Assembly: GCA_029863245.1 (NCBI GenBank)
Contig: JAOTVV010000009.1
Span: 1 to 64,000, forward strand
Origin: Gemmatimonadota bacterium
GTDB lineage: Bacteria; Gemmatimonadota; Gemmatimonadetes; Gemmatimonadales; GWC2-71-9
Direction: 5' to 3'
DNA length: 64,000 bases
The notes under the pieces were generated by a model. That model saw only the letters and a list, made by a program, of their open reading frames with translations. It ran no database searches and was not told the origin of the DNA. Every line of letters starts with the position of its first letter. The stretch's first letter is position 1. Position numbers and translations under genes: made by a program. Of the stretch, positions 26,497-33,924 are shown one piece after another.

Positions 26497-27543
26497 TCAC
26501 TTCGCCCGTTCGGCCAAATACGCCCGGCACTCGAGGGCCTCGAGCGTCCGGGACTCATCAGTCTGAATCACGAAGTCGCCCCACTGCCCTTCGGGGGCCG
26601 GCTCGAACGCCTCGACGTTCTCCACCGGGCGGAGCATGACAATCATGCGCGAGGTCCCAGGCCGGTACGCTTCGAGGTGTTCCGGCGTGCCGGTGCCGCG
26701 CGCGACGTGGAACCCGCCAACCATGTGCAGCACCAACGCGTCCGGCCGCGCCGCCAGCGACTCCGAGATCCAGTAGCCCATGGATGCGTCCCACAGTACC
26801 TGGCTGTGCAGCTGGTTCCCCATGGCGTTATGCGAGCCGACGGGTGCCGGTGCCTCGACCGCCTCCTCCCCTTCCGTGGGCTTGGGGATGGGTAGGCCGC
26901 ACTTCATGCCTTCCTCCTCCATCACCTCCATGATGGTCTGCATCCACTGGCTCCGGTATTCCGGCGACGGCTGGCCATACGGAAGCGGAGGAAGGCTCTG
27001 CCACGCGTCGGGGCTCAGGTCGCTCAGCGATTCGCGACCGTGCAACGTCACCCGCGTGGTGTAGCGGCGTGGAGCATTGGCCGCAATCACCGGTATGCCG
27101 TTCTCCTTGGCAAACTCGATCAGCGGACGATAGTCCGTCTCGTATCGGGGCCACGGCCGGCTGTCGCCGCGGAACGACTTCTCGCTGATCAGGTCGGCCA
27201 GATACTCGTCGAGGATCGGCTGCACGTCGCGCTGGAAAAACTCGAGCGACAGCACGACGGGGCGCGGGGCAGCGTACGTCTCGTATGCCCGCTGGAGCAG
27301 CGTGGCCTCGAGCATGTGGCCGGTCGGGTCGTCGTGAGCCTCGCCCACGAACACCACCTGATGCCGCCCCATCTCGGCCACGATGTCGTCGATCGAGGCG
27401 GGCTCTCCAGCACCCGTGAACACACGGTACTCGCCCGCCACGTAGGCGGTGTCCTGTACCGCCTGAGCCGCATCCTGGGCAGAGAGCGGCGGGGCGAGCG
27501 TCAACACGAGCGGCAGTGCCGCGACAATCGTCAGTTTGGTCAT
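26497..27543 (-). CDS. ChaN-type (Cofac_haem_bdg / TIKI-superfamily) secreted protein
   Basis: 348 residues with signal peptide (ending PLSAQD). ChaN/TIKI-like motifs are QVVFVGEAHDDPTGHMLEATLLQRAYE near the N-terminus, VVLSLEFFQRDVQPILDEYLAD, GIPVIAANAPRRYTTRV and LHMVGGFHVARGTGTPEHL towards the end. Campylobacter ChaN binds haem pairs and is linked to iron uptake, while TIKI relatives are metalloproteases sharing the GxxH/E residues; this protein keeps the GEAH and GGFH elements. Not lipid-anchored as far as seen (no lipobox). A -10-like TATCTT lies 10 bases before ATG and an octamer array occupies the region just upstream. Confidence 0.82.
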   Translation of the reverse strand: MTKLTIVAALPLVLTLAPPLSAQDAAQAVQDTAYVAGEYRVFTGAGEPASIDDIVAEMGRHQVVFVGEAHDDPTGHMLEATLLQRAYETYAAPRPVVLSLEFFQRDVQPILDEYLADLISEKSFRGDSRPWPRYETDYRPLIEFAKENGIPVIAANAPRRYTTRVTLHGRESLSDLSPDAWQSLPPLPYGQPSPEYRSQWMQTIMEVMEEEGMKCGLPIPKPTEGEEAVEAPAPVGSHNAMGNQLHSQVLWDASMGYWISESLAARPDALVLHMVGGFHVARGTGTPEHLEAYRPGTSRMIVMLRPVENVEAFEPAPEGQWGDFVIQTDESRTLEALECRAYLAERAK

Positions 27544-27553
27544 GGTGAGGAGA

Positions 27554-27559
27554 AAGATA
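27554..27559 (-). promoter_or_regulatory. -10-like TATCTT upstream of ChaN gene
   Basis: TATCTT (minus strand) 10 bases before ATG 27543 with only TCTCCTCACC between, no Shine-Dalgarno. The octamer array starts two bases further upstream, where -35 contacts would fall. Confidence 0.35.
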
Positions 27560-27560
27560 G

Positions 27561-27600
27561 GTGGTTGAGCGGTTAGGCGGTTAGGCGGTTAGGCGGTTGG
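27561..27600 (+). repeat. Octanucleotide array (GCGGTTRR)x5
   Basis: GTGGTTGA followed by GCGGTTAG three times and GCGGTTGG: five period-8 units, the first with one change. Located between the divergent ChaN and phosphatase genes, abutting the presumed ChaN -10 element. Confidence 0.9.
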
Positions 27601-27768
27601 ATAGATCGATGGGTCCCCTCCGCCCGCATCCACGCGTGCCACATGCGGGCCACCGTGGAGCATTGACGCGACGTGTCCGAGCGCCTTGTATCAGTGACAA
27701 GGTTGCCGCCCATCCGCCCGGGTGGACGCGACTCCGTTGCCCCGTCACACCCCAACCGGAGACCGACC

Positions 27769-28929
27769 GTGAGAGTGACCGCGAGTGTCACCGTCCCCAT
27801 GGCAACGGCAGCCGCGCTGGTGCTCCTGCCGGCCGCCATCCCCTGCACCCCGACGGGATCACGTTCCGTGCAGGAGGCAGCGGCGGACTCGCTGAACGAT
27901 GGGCCACACGTCTACTGGGAGACTCCGTCAGAGGCCGTGGTCTTCTACCTGTGTGACGGGGTGGTCCTGCTGAAGCGGTTCGAACCGCGCGATACGCTGC
28001 GGTTCGCGGGCCTCTGCGGCGACTCGACGTGGCAGTACGTGGTACCGGTTCAGGCTCCCGAGATTCAGCCGCATACCTACGACAACGTGTCGAAGATCTT
28101 CGCGATCAGCGACATCCACGGCGAATTCGAGCCGCTCGTGGATCTGCTCGAGGCGTCGGGCGTCATCGACGAGGAACTGCACTGGACGTGGGGTGACGGG
28201 CATCTCGTCATCAATGGAGACACCTTCGATCGCGGCGACCAGGTGACGGAGTGCCTGTGGCTGCTCTATCGTCTCGAGCTCGAGGCGCGAGCCGCGGGCG
28301 GCCGGGTGCACGTGCTGCTCGGCAACCACGAGACCATGGTGCTGCGCCGCGACCTTCGCTACGTCAACACGAAATACACAGACGGGGTGGTGCGAGCGAC
28401 GGGCGTCAACTACACCGACCTGTTCGGACCCGACATGGAGCTGGGACGGTGGCTGCGCACAAAGCACACCGTCATCAAGCTCAACCGGGTGTTGTTCGTG
28501 CACGGCGGCATTCCACCGCGGCTGGTCGCACTCGGTGCAAGCCTGGACCGGGTGAACTCGTTGGCGCGCGAGACCGTGGACGCCAGATCGTACGTGATCG
28601 CGTTCGACGACGAGCTCAGGAACTACTACGGGCACAGTGACGAGGGGCCGTTCTGGTATCGGGGCTATCACCGGATCGAGGAGGGGCGGTACCCGCAGGC
28701 GACGGTCCCGCAGGTGGATTCCATCCTCGCCGCCTATGGCAGCCGCGCGATTGTCGTCGGCCACACGGGAGTCGACCAGGTCACAAGCCTGTATGAGGGG
28801 AAAGTGCTCGCGCTGGACATCCCGCTCGAGACGCTCGGCACATTCCAAGGACTCCTGTGGGAGGGCGGCCGGTTCTTCCGCGTCGCTGGTGACGGCTCGC
28901 TCGAGCCGCTCGACGGGTCCGGCGGTTAG
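27769..28929 (+). CDS. Secreted PPP-type metallophosphatase (Shewanella-like/calcineurin-like phosphoesterase)
   Basis: 386 residues from GTG 27769, preceded by GGAGA with 6-base spacing; the open frame extends 32 codons further but without leader or ribosome binding site. The leader has PMATAAALVLLPAAIPC, possibly a lipobox. Metallophosphoesterase motifs in order: FAISDIHGEFEPL (DxH), LVINGDTFDRGDQVTE (GDxxDRG), VLLGNHETMVLRRD (GNHE), LFVHGGIPP and IVVGHTGVDQV. This is the PPP signature seen in SLP phosphatases, which dephosphorylate phosphoproteins. An extracytoplasmic partner of the membrane kinases is conceivable but unproven. Its TAG stop lies inside an octamer unit (28922-28929). Confidence 0.87.
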   Translation: MRVTASVTVPMATAAALVLLPAAIPCTPTGSRSVQEAAADSLNDGPHVYWETPSEAVVFYLCDGVVLLKRFEPRDTLRFAGLCGDSTWQYVVPVQAPEIQPHTYDNVSKIFAISDIHGEFEPLVDLLEASGVIDEELHWTWGDGHLVINGDTFDRGDQVTECLWLLYRLELEARAAGGRVHVLLGNHETMVLRRDLRYVNTKYTDGVVRATGVNYTDLFGPDMELGRWLRTKHTVIKLNRVLFVHGGIPPRLVALGASLDRVNSLARETVDARSYVIAFDDELRNYYGHSDEGPFWYRGYHRIEEGRYPQATVPQVDSILAAYGSRAIVVGHTGVDQVTSLYEGKVLALDIPLETLGTFQGLLWEGGRFFRVAGDGSLEPLDGSGG

Positions 28930-28945
28930 GCGGTTGGGCGGTTGA
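28922..28945 (+). repeat. Octanucleotide array (GCGGTTRR)x3
   Basis: GCGGTTAG, GCGGTTGG, GCGGTTGA. The first unit supplies the TAG stop of the phosphatase gene; the frame therefore ends ...GSGG. Same unit as the arrays at 21743 and 27561. Confidence 0.88.
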
Positions 28946-28976
28946 GTGAGAGAGAGCATCTCTGTCATCTGAATGC

Positions 28977-29579
28977 ATGACTGATCCGGTCGGAACCGGG
29001 TTCCCCCGTCGCCGAGCGCCGGTGTCTCGGGTGGTGTCCCGCCTGCTGCTCGGCCTAGCCGGCTGGCGGGTGGAGGGCGAGTTGCCCGCCTGCCCCAAGT
29101 TCATCGTAATCGTCGCACCCCACACGTCCAACTGGGACTTCTTCCTCGGTATCCTGGGGATGTTCGTCACGGGCGTCCGGGCCAGCTGGCTGGGCAAGCA
29201 CACCATCTTCCGGTTCCCGCTGTCACCCGTGCTTCGCTGGCTGGGCGGAGAGCCGATCGACCGATCCGCCGCGCAGGGCACGGTGGGCATTGCCGTCGAG
29301 CACTTCCGCACCCGGCCACAATGGGTGCTAGGGCTCTCCCCCGAAGGGACCAGGCGGAAGGTGGACCGGTGGAAGACCGGGTTCTACCGGATCGCGCTCG
29401 GGGCCGGCGTGCCGATCGTTCCCGTGACGCTCGACTTCCGACGGCGGGTCCTGGGGATTGGGAGCCCTGTCACCCCTGGGCCAAACGAGGCGGTCGAGGT
29501 GGCGAAGCTCCACGCGCTATTCCGCAAGGAGATGGCGAAGTACCCGGAGAAGTTCGCCGAAGCGACCACCGGACCCTAG
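28977..29579 (+). CDS. 1-acyl-sn-glycerol-3-phosphate acyltransferase-like protein (PlsC family)
   Basis: 200 residues. The acyltransferase motif I HTSNWDFFLG (HX4D) appears at about 42-51, a binding-site region (WLGKHTIFRFPLSPVLRWLGGEPIDRS) follows, then the EGTR motif in LSPEGTRRKVDRWKTGFYRIAL and the P-x-V-P motif in VPIVPVTLDF. Acyl transfer to lysophosphatidate or a related membrane lipid at the inner membrane is the expected role. The protein is short for PlsC and lacks an N-terminal membrane helix, like many single-domain bacterial members. It follows the phosphatase and its octamer array by about 30 bases. Confidence 0.88.
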   Translation: MTDPVGTGFPRRRAPVSRVVSRLLLGLAGWRVEGELPACPKFIVIVAPHTSNWDFFLGILGMFVTGVRASWLGKHTIFRFPLSPVLRWLGGEPIDRSAAQGTVGIAVEHFRTRPQWVLGLSPEGTRRKVDRWKTGFYRIALGAGVPIVPVTLDFRRRVLGIGSPVTPGPNEAVEVAKLHALFRKEMAKYPEKFAEATTGP

Positions 29580-29886
29580 CGTCCCGTACGGTCGACGTTT
29601 CCACGGTGGTGTGTGGGCGATGCCCGCGTTCTTGTTTGCGCGATGCAGAGTGACTTGCCAGATTGCCACCCTGGGTCGCAATATCAGCAGCCGGAGGCGT
29701 CGCCGCCGTCGTCTTCATACTGTCGGCCTTTAACCACGCGTCCCATCGGTCATGACACCCATGTCGGAGCATTCGTGATGCCACAGATGGTGGCCCCCGA
29801 CTTCATGGACTTCGTCATGCCGGACGGCGACAACGAGTAGCAAGGACGGCAGAGGCAACCACGACGGCACGGGAGTGACATGGCCT
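29580..29886. other. Intergenic region with a decayed gene fragment
   Basis: About 300 bases between PlsC-like and PIG-L genes. Apart from the subunit-3 remnant at 29674-29840 nothing was recognised; GGGAG at 29871-29875 is the likely ribosome binding site of the next gene. Confidence 0.5.
29674..29840 (+). pseudogene. Remnant of a gluconate 2-dehydrogenase subunit 3 gene
   Basis: One frame ends VAPDFMDFVMPDGDNE-stop (to 29840), closely matching VPEFMDFLMLDGNNE of the intact subunit 3 at 49955-50599. A different frame upstream reads a leader-like hydrophobic stretch (WVAISAAGGVAAVVFILSAF). The body between is missing and frames do not join, so this is a dead fragment, not a gene. Confidence 0.55.
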
Positions 29887-30783
29887 ATGACTAGAGTCGG
29901 ATTCGTCTGTTGTCTGGTGGCGGCCGTCGGTGTGCTGTGGACGGATGTCAGTGTCGCCCAGGGCGGCGAGCGCCATCTCCGGATCCTCGTCTTCGGTGCC
30001 CACCCGGATGATCCCGACAAGGTGGGTGGGACCATGGCCAAGTTCGTCGCGCAGGGTCATGCGGTCCGACTTGTCTCGTTGACCAATGGAAACGCGGGCC
30101 ATTACGCGATGGGCGGCGGCCCGCTCGCGCAGCGACGGTACGCGGAGACCCAGTGTGCGGGCCGGGCCATCGGGGCGGAGTACATCGTCCTCGACCACGA
30201 CGACGGCAAGCTCATGCCCACGCTGGAGAATCGGGAGGACGTGATCCGTCAGATTCGTGAGTTCCAGGCGGATGTCGTCATCAGCCCCCGTCCCAACGAT
30301 TACCACCCGGATCACCGCAATACGGGACTCCTGGTGAGGGACGCGGCCTACATGGTCACCGTGCCGAACATCGTCGCTTCGGTCCCCCACCTCATGAAGA
30401 ATCCCGTCTTTCTGTACATGTCGGACCGCTTCACGGAACCCTCGCCCTTCGTTCCGGACATCGTGGTGGCCATCGACGATGTCATCGAGAAGAAGATCGA
30501 CATGTACCATTGCCACGAGTCGCAGATGTATGAATGGCTTCCCTACAACCGAGGGGATCTCGACTCGGTGCCACGGGATCCATCGCAACGGCGCGAGTGG
30601 CTCGCCGAGACTCGAGGATTCCGCTCGTCCCAGCCCGGAGAGACCTACCGAGAACTGCTGATCCAGCTGTACGGACAGCAGCGGGGGAGCCAGGTGAAGC
30701 AGGCGGAAGCCTTCGAGGTTTCAGAGTACGGCTCCCAGCCATCCCGTGACGAGTTGAAGACGCTCTTCCCGTTCTTCGATTGA
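29887..30783 (+). CDS. Secreted PIG-L family (LmbE-like) deacetylase
   Basis: 298 residues with a signal peptide (VGFVCCLVAAVGVLWTDVSVAQG). Motifs: LVFGAHPDDPDKVGGTMAKF (AHPDD zinc motif), RLVSLTNGNAGHYAMGG, RYAETQCAGRAIGAEYIVLDHDDGKL and VVISPRPNDYHPDHRNTG (HPDH). Family members de-N-acetylate GlcNAc-containing glycolipids, mycothiol precursors or antibiotics using zinc. ATG 29887 has GGGAG 11 bases upstream; an in-frame GTG at 29875 overlaps that site. It is followed by the FucP-like transporter and ROK kinase on the same strand, which suggests an amino-sugar uptake and activation unit (inference). Confidence 0.9.
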   Translation: MTRVGFVCCLVAAVGVLWTDVSVAQGGERHLRILVFGAHPDDPDKVGGTMAKFVAQGHAVRLVSLTNGNAGHYAMGGGPLAQRRYAETQCAGRAIGAEYIVLDHDDGKLMPTLENREDVIRQIREFQADVVISPRPNDYHPDHRNTGLLVRDAAYMVTVPNIVASVPHLMKNPVFLYMSDRFTEPSPFVPDIVVAIDDVIEKKIDMYHCHESQMYEWLPYNRGDLDSVPRDPSQRREWLAETRGFRSSQPGETYRELLIQLYGQQRGSQVKQAEAFEVSEYGSQPSRDELKTLFPFFD

Positions 30784-30865
30784 CTGCCGTCTGAGTGGCC
30801 TTCCAGTAGGGTGCTGGCGGCGCACTTGGCACGAGACCTCAGACTACCGATAGGAGGGTACGCCA

Positions 30866-32122
30866 ATTCGTAGAAGCTACTATGTCGTCGGCCTCATCTT
30901 CCTGATCTTCTTCGTCATCTCATTCCTGACAAACATCATTGGCCCTCTCGTCCCCGAGATCATCGATGACTTCGATCTGAGCCTCACCCTCGTGGCCGTG
31001 CTGCCGTTTGCGTTCTTCATTGCCTATGGTGTCATGTCCATTCCGTCGGGACTGCTGATCGAGAAGTTCCAGGAAAAGCCGGTCATGGTTGCCGCCTTCG
31101 CCGTGGCGTTTGTGGGCTCCTCGATGTTGGCGTTGTATCCGAACTATCTGACCGCCATCTGGTCTTTGTTTCTCATCGGCTCCGGCATGGCCATGCTTCA
31201 GGTCGCGATCAACCCACTGTTGCGGGAGGCCGGTGGAGAAGAGCACTACGCGTTCAATGCCACCGTCGCCCAATTGGTCTTCGGCTCCGCTTCCTTTCTC
31301 AGTCCCCTCGTATACTCGTCTCTCGTGCGCAATCTCGAGAGCCGGTCGGCCGATTCGAATCTGCTGATCACGACGTTATCACGGGTCGTTCCTGACGATA
31401 TCCCCTGGATATCCCTTTATTGGCTCTTTGCCGTGATTGCCCTGCTCATGATCGGCATCGTATCCGTCTCGAGAATCCCAAAGGTCGAACGGAAAGCCGA
31501 GGAGCAGGTCGGCGCTTTCACAACACACATGGGCCTGCTGAAGAATCCCACCGTCATATTGTTCTTCCTGGGGATTTTCACCTATGTGGGGCTCGAGCAG
31601 GGTATTGCCAACTGGATGTCCCAATTCCTGAACACCTACCATGGCTATGATCCACAGACAACCGGCGCGAGAGCTGTCGCTTGGTTCTGGGGTTTCATGA
31701 CCATTGGCGGTATCGCGGGCATCGTGCTGTTGAAGCTGATCGACAGCAAGATCGTGCTGGTGTTCTTCACCATTGCCGCGATCATCAGCTTCACCGCGGC
31801 CCTCTTTCTGTCCGGGCCCGTGGCTCGCATAGCGTTTCCATTGGTCGGCTTCTTTTCCGCTGTCATGTACCCGGTGATATTCTCCCTTGCGCTCAATTCC
31901 GTTGCGGAGCACCACGGCAGTTTTTCAGGGATATTGGTTAGTGCCATCATCGGGGGCGCCGTTGTGCCACTGATTGTCGGTGGACTCGGCGATCTGTTTG
32001 GACTGCGGGGCGGCATGCTGTTCCTCTATCTGACCATGGGCTTCATCCTCAGTATCGGTTTCTGGGCCAAGCCTCTGATCCCGAATGTCACGATCGCATC
32101 GCGCAAGAAGGAAGCTGTGTGA
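30866..32122 (+). CDS. MFS sugar transporter (FucP-like), apparent ATT start codon
   Basis: 418 residues, about 12 hydrophobic segments, FucP/glucose-galactose-porter branch of the MFS: IIGPLVPEIIDDFDLSLTLVAVLPFAFFIAYGVMSIPSGLLIEK is the family's first helical hairpin, and ALYPNYLTAIWSLFLIGSGMAMLQVAINPLLREAGGEE its second. A perfect AGGAGG (30852-30857) lies 8 bases before ATT 30866; the frame has a TAG just upstream and no ATG/GTG/TTG until 30992, which would delete the first transmembrane helix. So initiation at ATT (as in infC) or a G-to-T change of an ATG is implied. The gene is AT-richer than the window average, like the ROK gene that follows. Confidence 0.85.
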   Translation: MRRSYYVVGLIFLIFFVISFLTNIIGPLVPEIIDDFDLSLTLVAVLPFAFFIAYGVMSIPSGLLIEKFQEKPVMVAAFAVAFVGSSMLALYPNYLTAIWSLFLIGSGMAMLQVAINPLLREAGGEEHYAFNATVAQLVFGSASFLSPLVYSSLVRNLESRSADSNLLITTLSRVVPDDIPWISLYWLFAVIALLMIGIVSVSRIPKVERKAEEQVGAFTTHMGLLKNPTVILFFLGIFTYVGLEQGIANWMSQFLNTYHGYDPQTTGARAVAWFWGFMTIGGIAGIVLLKLIDSKIVLVFFTIAAIISFTAALFLSGPVARIAFPLVGFFSAVMYPVIFSLALNSVAEHHGSFSGILVSAIIGGAVVPLIVGGLGDLFGLRGGMLFLYLTMGFILSIGFWAKPLIPNVTIASRKKEAV

Positions 32123-32161
32123 GCGAGGACCCGACAATGGTCACCTACCGATTGGAGGACA

Positions 32162-33022
32162 ATGGCAAGAACCACCATTCTTGGAGTTGATCTCGGCGGC
32201 ACCAACGCTCGCGCTGGATTGGTGCGCAATCAACAGCTCGGCGAGGTGTCGTCAATACAGATCAATTCCTTGGGGTCGGAGGAGGAGGTGCTGGGCCAGC
32301 TCTGTGGGCTCATCGATCGGACGACACGACAGGATGTTGACGGCATCGGGATCGGTGTTCCCAGCGTGGTGGATCTCGAATCGGGCATCGTGTACGACGT
32401 ACAGAACATCCCATCCTGGAAGGAAGTGCCCCTGAAGTCCATACTCGAAGAGAAGTACTCAGTCCCCGTTTTGATCAACAATGACGCCAACTGCTTTGCG
32501 TTGGGTGAGAAGCATTTTGGGAAGGGTGTCGGACATCAATCAGTCATTGGACTCATTGTGGGGACGGGTTTCGCCGGAGGAATCGTCGTCGATGGCAAGT
32601 TGTATCCCGGGAGGAATTGTGGGGCGGGCGAGTTCGGCATGATTCCGTATTTGGAAAGTATCTATGAGCATTACTGTTCCGGGCAATTCTTCACTCGTCA
32701 TGTGGGGCAAACGGGGGCAACGGTTTTTCAGCGGGCCGTAGAAGGTGACCGGGAGGCCGAGACGATCTTTGCAGAGTTCGGTCATCATCTGGGTCAGGGT
32801 ATCAAGATGGTTCTCTATGCTTACGATCCGGAGATGATCATTTTGGGTGGATCCGTTCGTAAGGCTTTTCGGTTCTTCCAGAAGGCGATGTGGGAGTCGA
32901 TACGCTCCTTTGCCTTCTCGGATTCCATCACGTCGTTGGAAATTGAAGTCTCAGAACTCGAGCACGCCGCAATACTGGGTGCGGCGGCGCTTCATCACGA
33001 TGCTCAACTGGCCGTCAGGTGA
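32162..33022 (+). CDS. ROK family sugar kinase lacking the zinc loop
   Basis: 286 residues. The ATP-binding phosphate-1 motif is ILGVDLGGTNARAGLV; sugar binding and catalysis reside in VLINNDANCFALGE (catalytic Asp) and GLIVGTGFAGGIVVDGKLYPG. In canonical ROK kinases an ExGH motif and a CxCGxxGC loop bind zinc; here the region reads GAGEFGMIPYLESIYEHYCSG, with the His and the cysteine loop missing. A zinc-free subgroup is therefore likely. Substrate could be glucose, GlcNAc or a similar hexose. GGAGGACA precedes ATG 32162. Same strand and 39 bases after the FucP-like transporter, so uptake and phosphorylation are coupled. Confidence 0.88.
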   Translation: MARTTILGVDLGGTNARAGLVRNQQLGEVSSIQINSLGSEEEVLGQLCGLIDRTTRQDVDGIGIGVPSVVDLESGIVYDVQNIPSWKEVPLKSILEEKYSVPVLINNDANCFALGEKHFGKGVGHQSVIGLIVGTGFAGGIVVDGKLYPGRNCGAGEFGMIPYLESIYEHYCSGQFFTRHVGQTGATVFQRAVEGDREAETIFAEFGHHLGQGIKMVLYAYDPEMIILGGSVRKAFRFFQKAMWESIRSFAFSDSITSLEIEVSELEHAAILGAAALHHDAQLAVR

Positions 33023-33115
33023 TGGATCGCCACCCCGGCGGCCCAGCAACCCCTTTGGCCTCATCAACTCCCCTGCGTCGTGCTGGCCAGGTCTGCAACC
33101 CTGTCATTCGTGACG

Positions 33116-33541
33116 TCAGCGCAGGTAGATGCTGAGAAGTCGGTTGGTCGCATCCAAGACGGCCAGCACCGCACCATGCGCCGGTTGCTCTTTGATGAGG
33201 CAAGACCCAACGAGACGCTCGGACCGTTGATCGACGCGGCTGGACAGCGAGACGACGACCAGAACCGTCTCCAATGTCGTGAGCGCCTTGACGGCGAGTA
33301 CCGTCAACTCCACTTGCCCGTGCGTCGCGGCCTCCAGCGCGCGCGCCGTGGCTTCGGCAGCCGATCTCAGCTGGCCGTGGGGTGAGTCCTCGCCTTCGGC
33401 GGTGCCCACAAACTCCTCTCCAGGATGCCAAGCCAGCACCACGCGCGCCGAACACTGGGTGTCGGACAGCTGCTGAAGCGCGAAGTCCTTGAACCCGATT
33501 CGCACCTCGGACTTGGTCGCTCTTCGGTCAACCCCACTCAT
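33116..33541 (-). CDS. Conserved hypothetical cytoplasmic protein
   Basis: 141 residues, no signal peptide or membrane segment; I do not recognise a characterised family. Composition and pattern look genuine: SEVRIGFKDFALQQL, ARVVLAWHPGEEFVGTAEG, RSAAEATARALEAATHG, then a beta-alpha-beta stretch ELTVLAVKALTTLETVLVVVSLSS and a C-terminal HGAVLAVLDATNRLLSIYLR, suggesting a small alpha/beta domain. GGAGG lies 5 bases before ATG 33541, which decides against the longer frame that starts at 33637. It is monocistronic, convergent with the ROK gene and divergent from the DUF5916 gene. Confidence 0.7.
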   Translation of the reverse strand: MSGVDRRATKSEVRIGFKDFALQQLSDTQCSARVVLAWHPGEEFVGTAEGEDSPHGQLRSAAEATARALEAATHGQVELTVLAVKALTTLETVLVVVSLSSRVDQRSERLVGSCLIKEQPAHGAVLAVLDATNRLLSIYLR

Positions 33542-33924
33542 GGGCACCTCCGCGAGGGGCTTTATCCCAAAGTAGCACCCACCGGGACGCGGGAAAAAGG
33601 CAGAGGAGTAGTCGGAATACTCTCGACCGACAGCCACGAACGCGACGCCCGGCCGGGTTGCCGCGCGCCAATCCTCGTGTCAGTGCAACGGGGCTTGGCG
33701 GGCCATGGAGGACGCCCAGTCGCCACGACACGGCTTCCGAGGTACAGTCCCACATCGGTCATACCGCGACGGCAGGCCAGCGTACCGAGATTGGCTGGCG
33801 ACCAAACCCATTGGCTGGTAGCGATAGATTCTGCAAGTTCATTGAGGAGCGGCGACGCAGGGGACCTTTAGCTGTGCTGAGCTTGAACGGCGCGCCGACA
33901 TATCCAGCGAACGAGCGATTTACC
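33542..33924. other. Divergent intergenic region, nothing recognised
   Basis: About 380 bases between the hypothetical gene (minus) and the DUF5916 barrel (plus). An open frame runs through it into the DUF5916 gene but lacks protein-like composition. Promoters for both genes must lie here; no clear hexamers or repeats were recognised. Confidence 0.5.

Noticed and set aside
27561-27600. CRISPR array from the repeated GCGGTTAG units
   Set aside because: Units are 8 bases without spacers and no cas gene is present; this is a simple period-8 repeat.
29613-29840. 75-codon ORF as a real gene
   Set aside because: Only its last residues resemble a family (subunit 3); the rest is not protein-like, so it is listed as a remnant.
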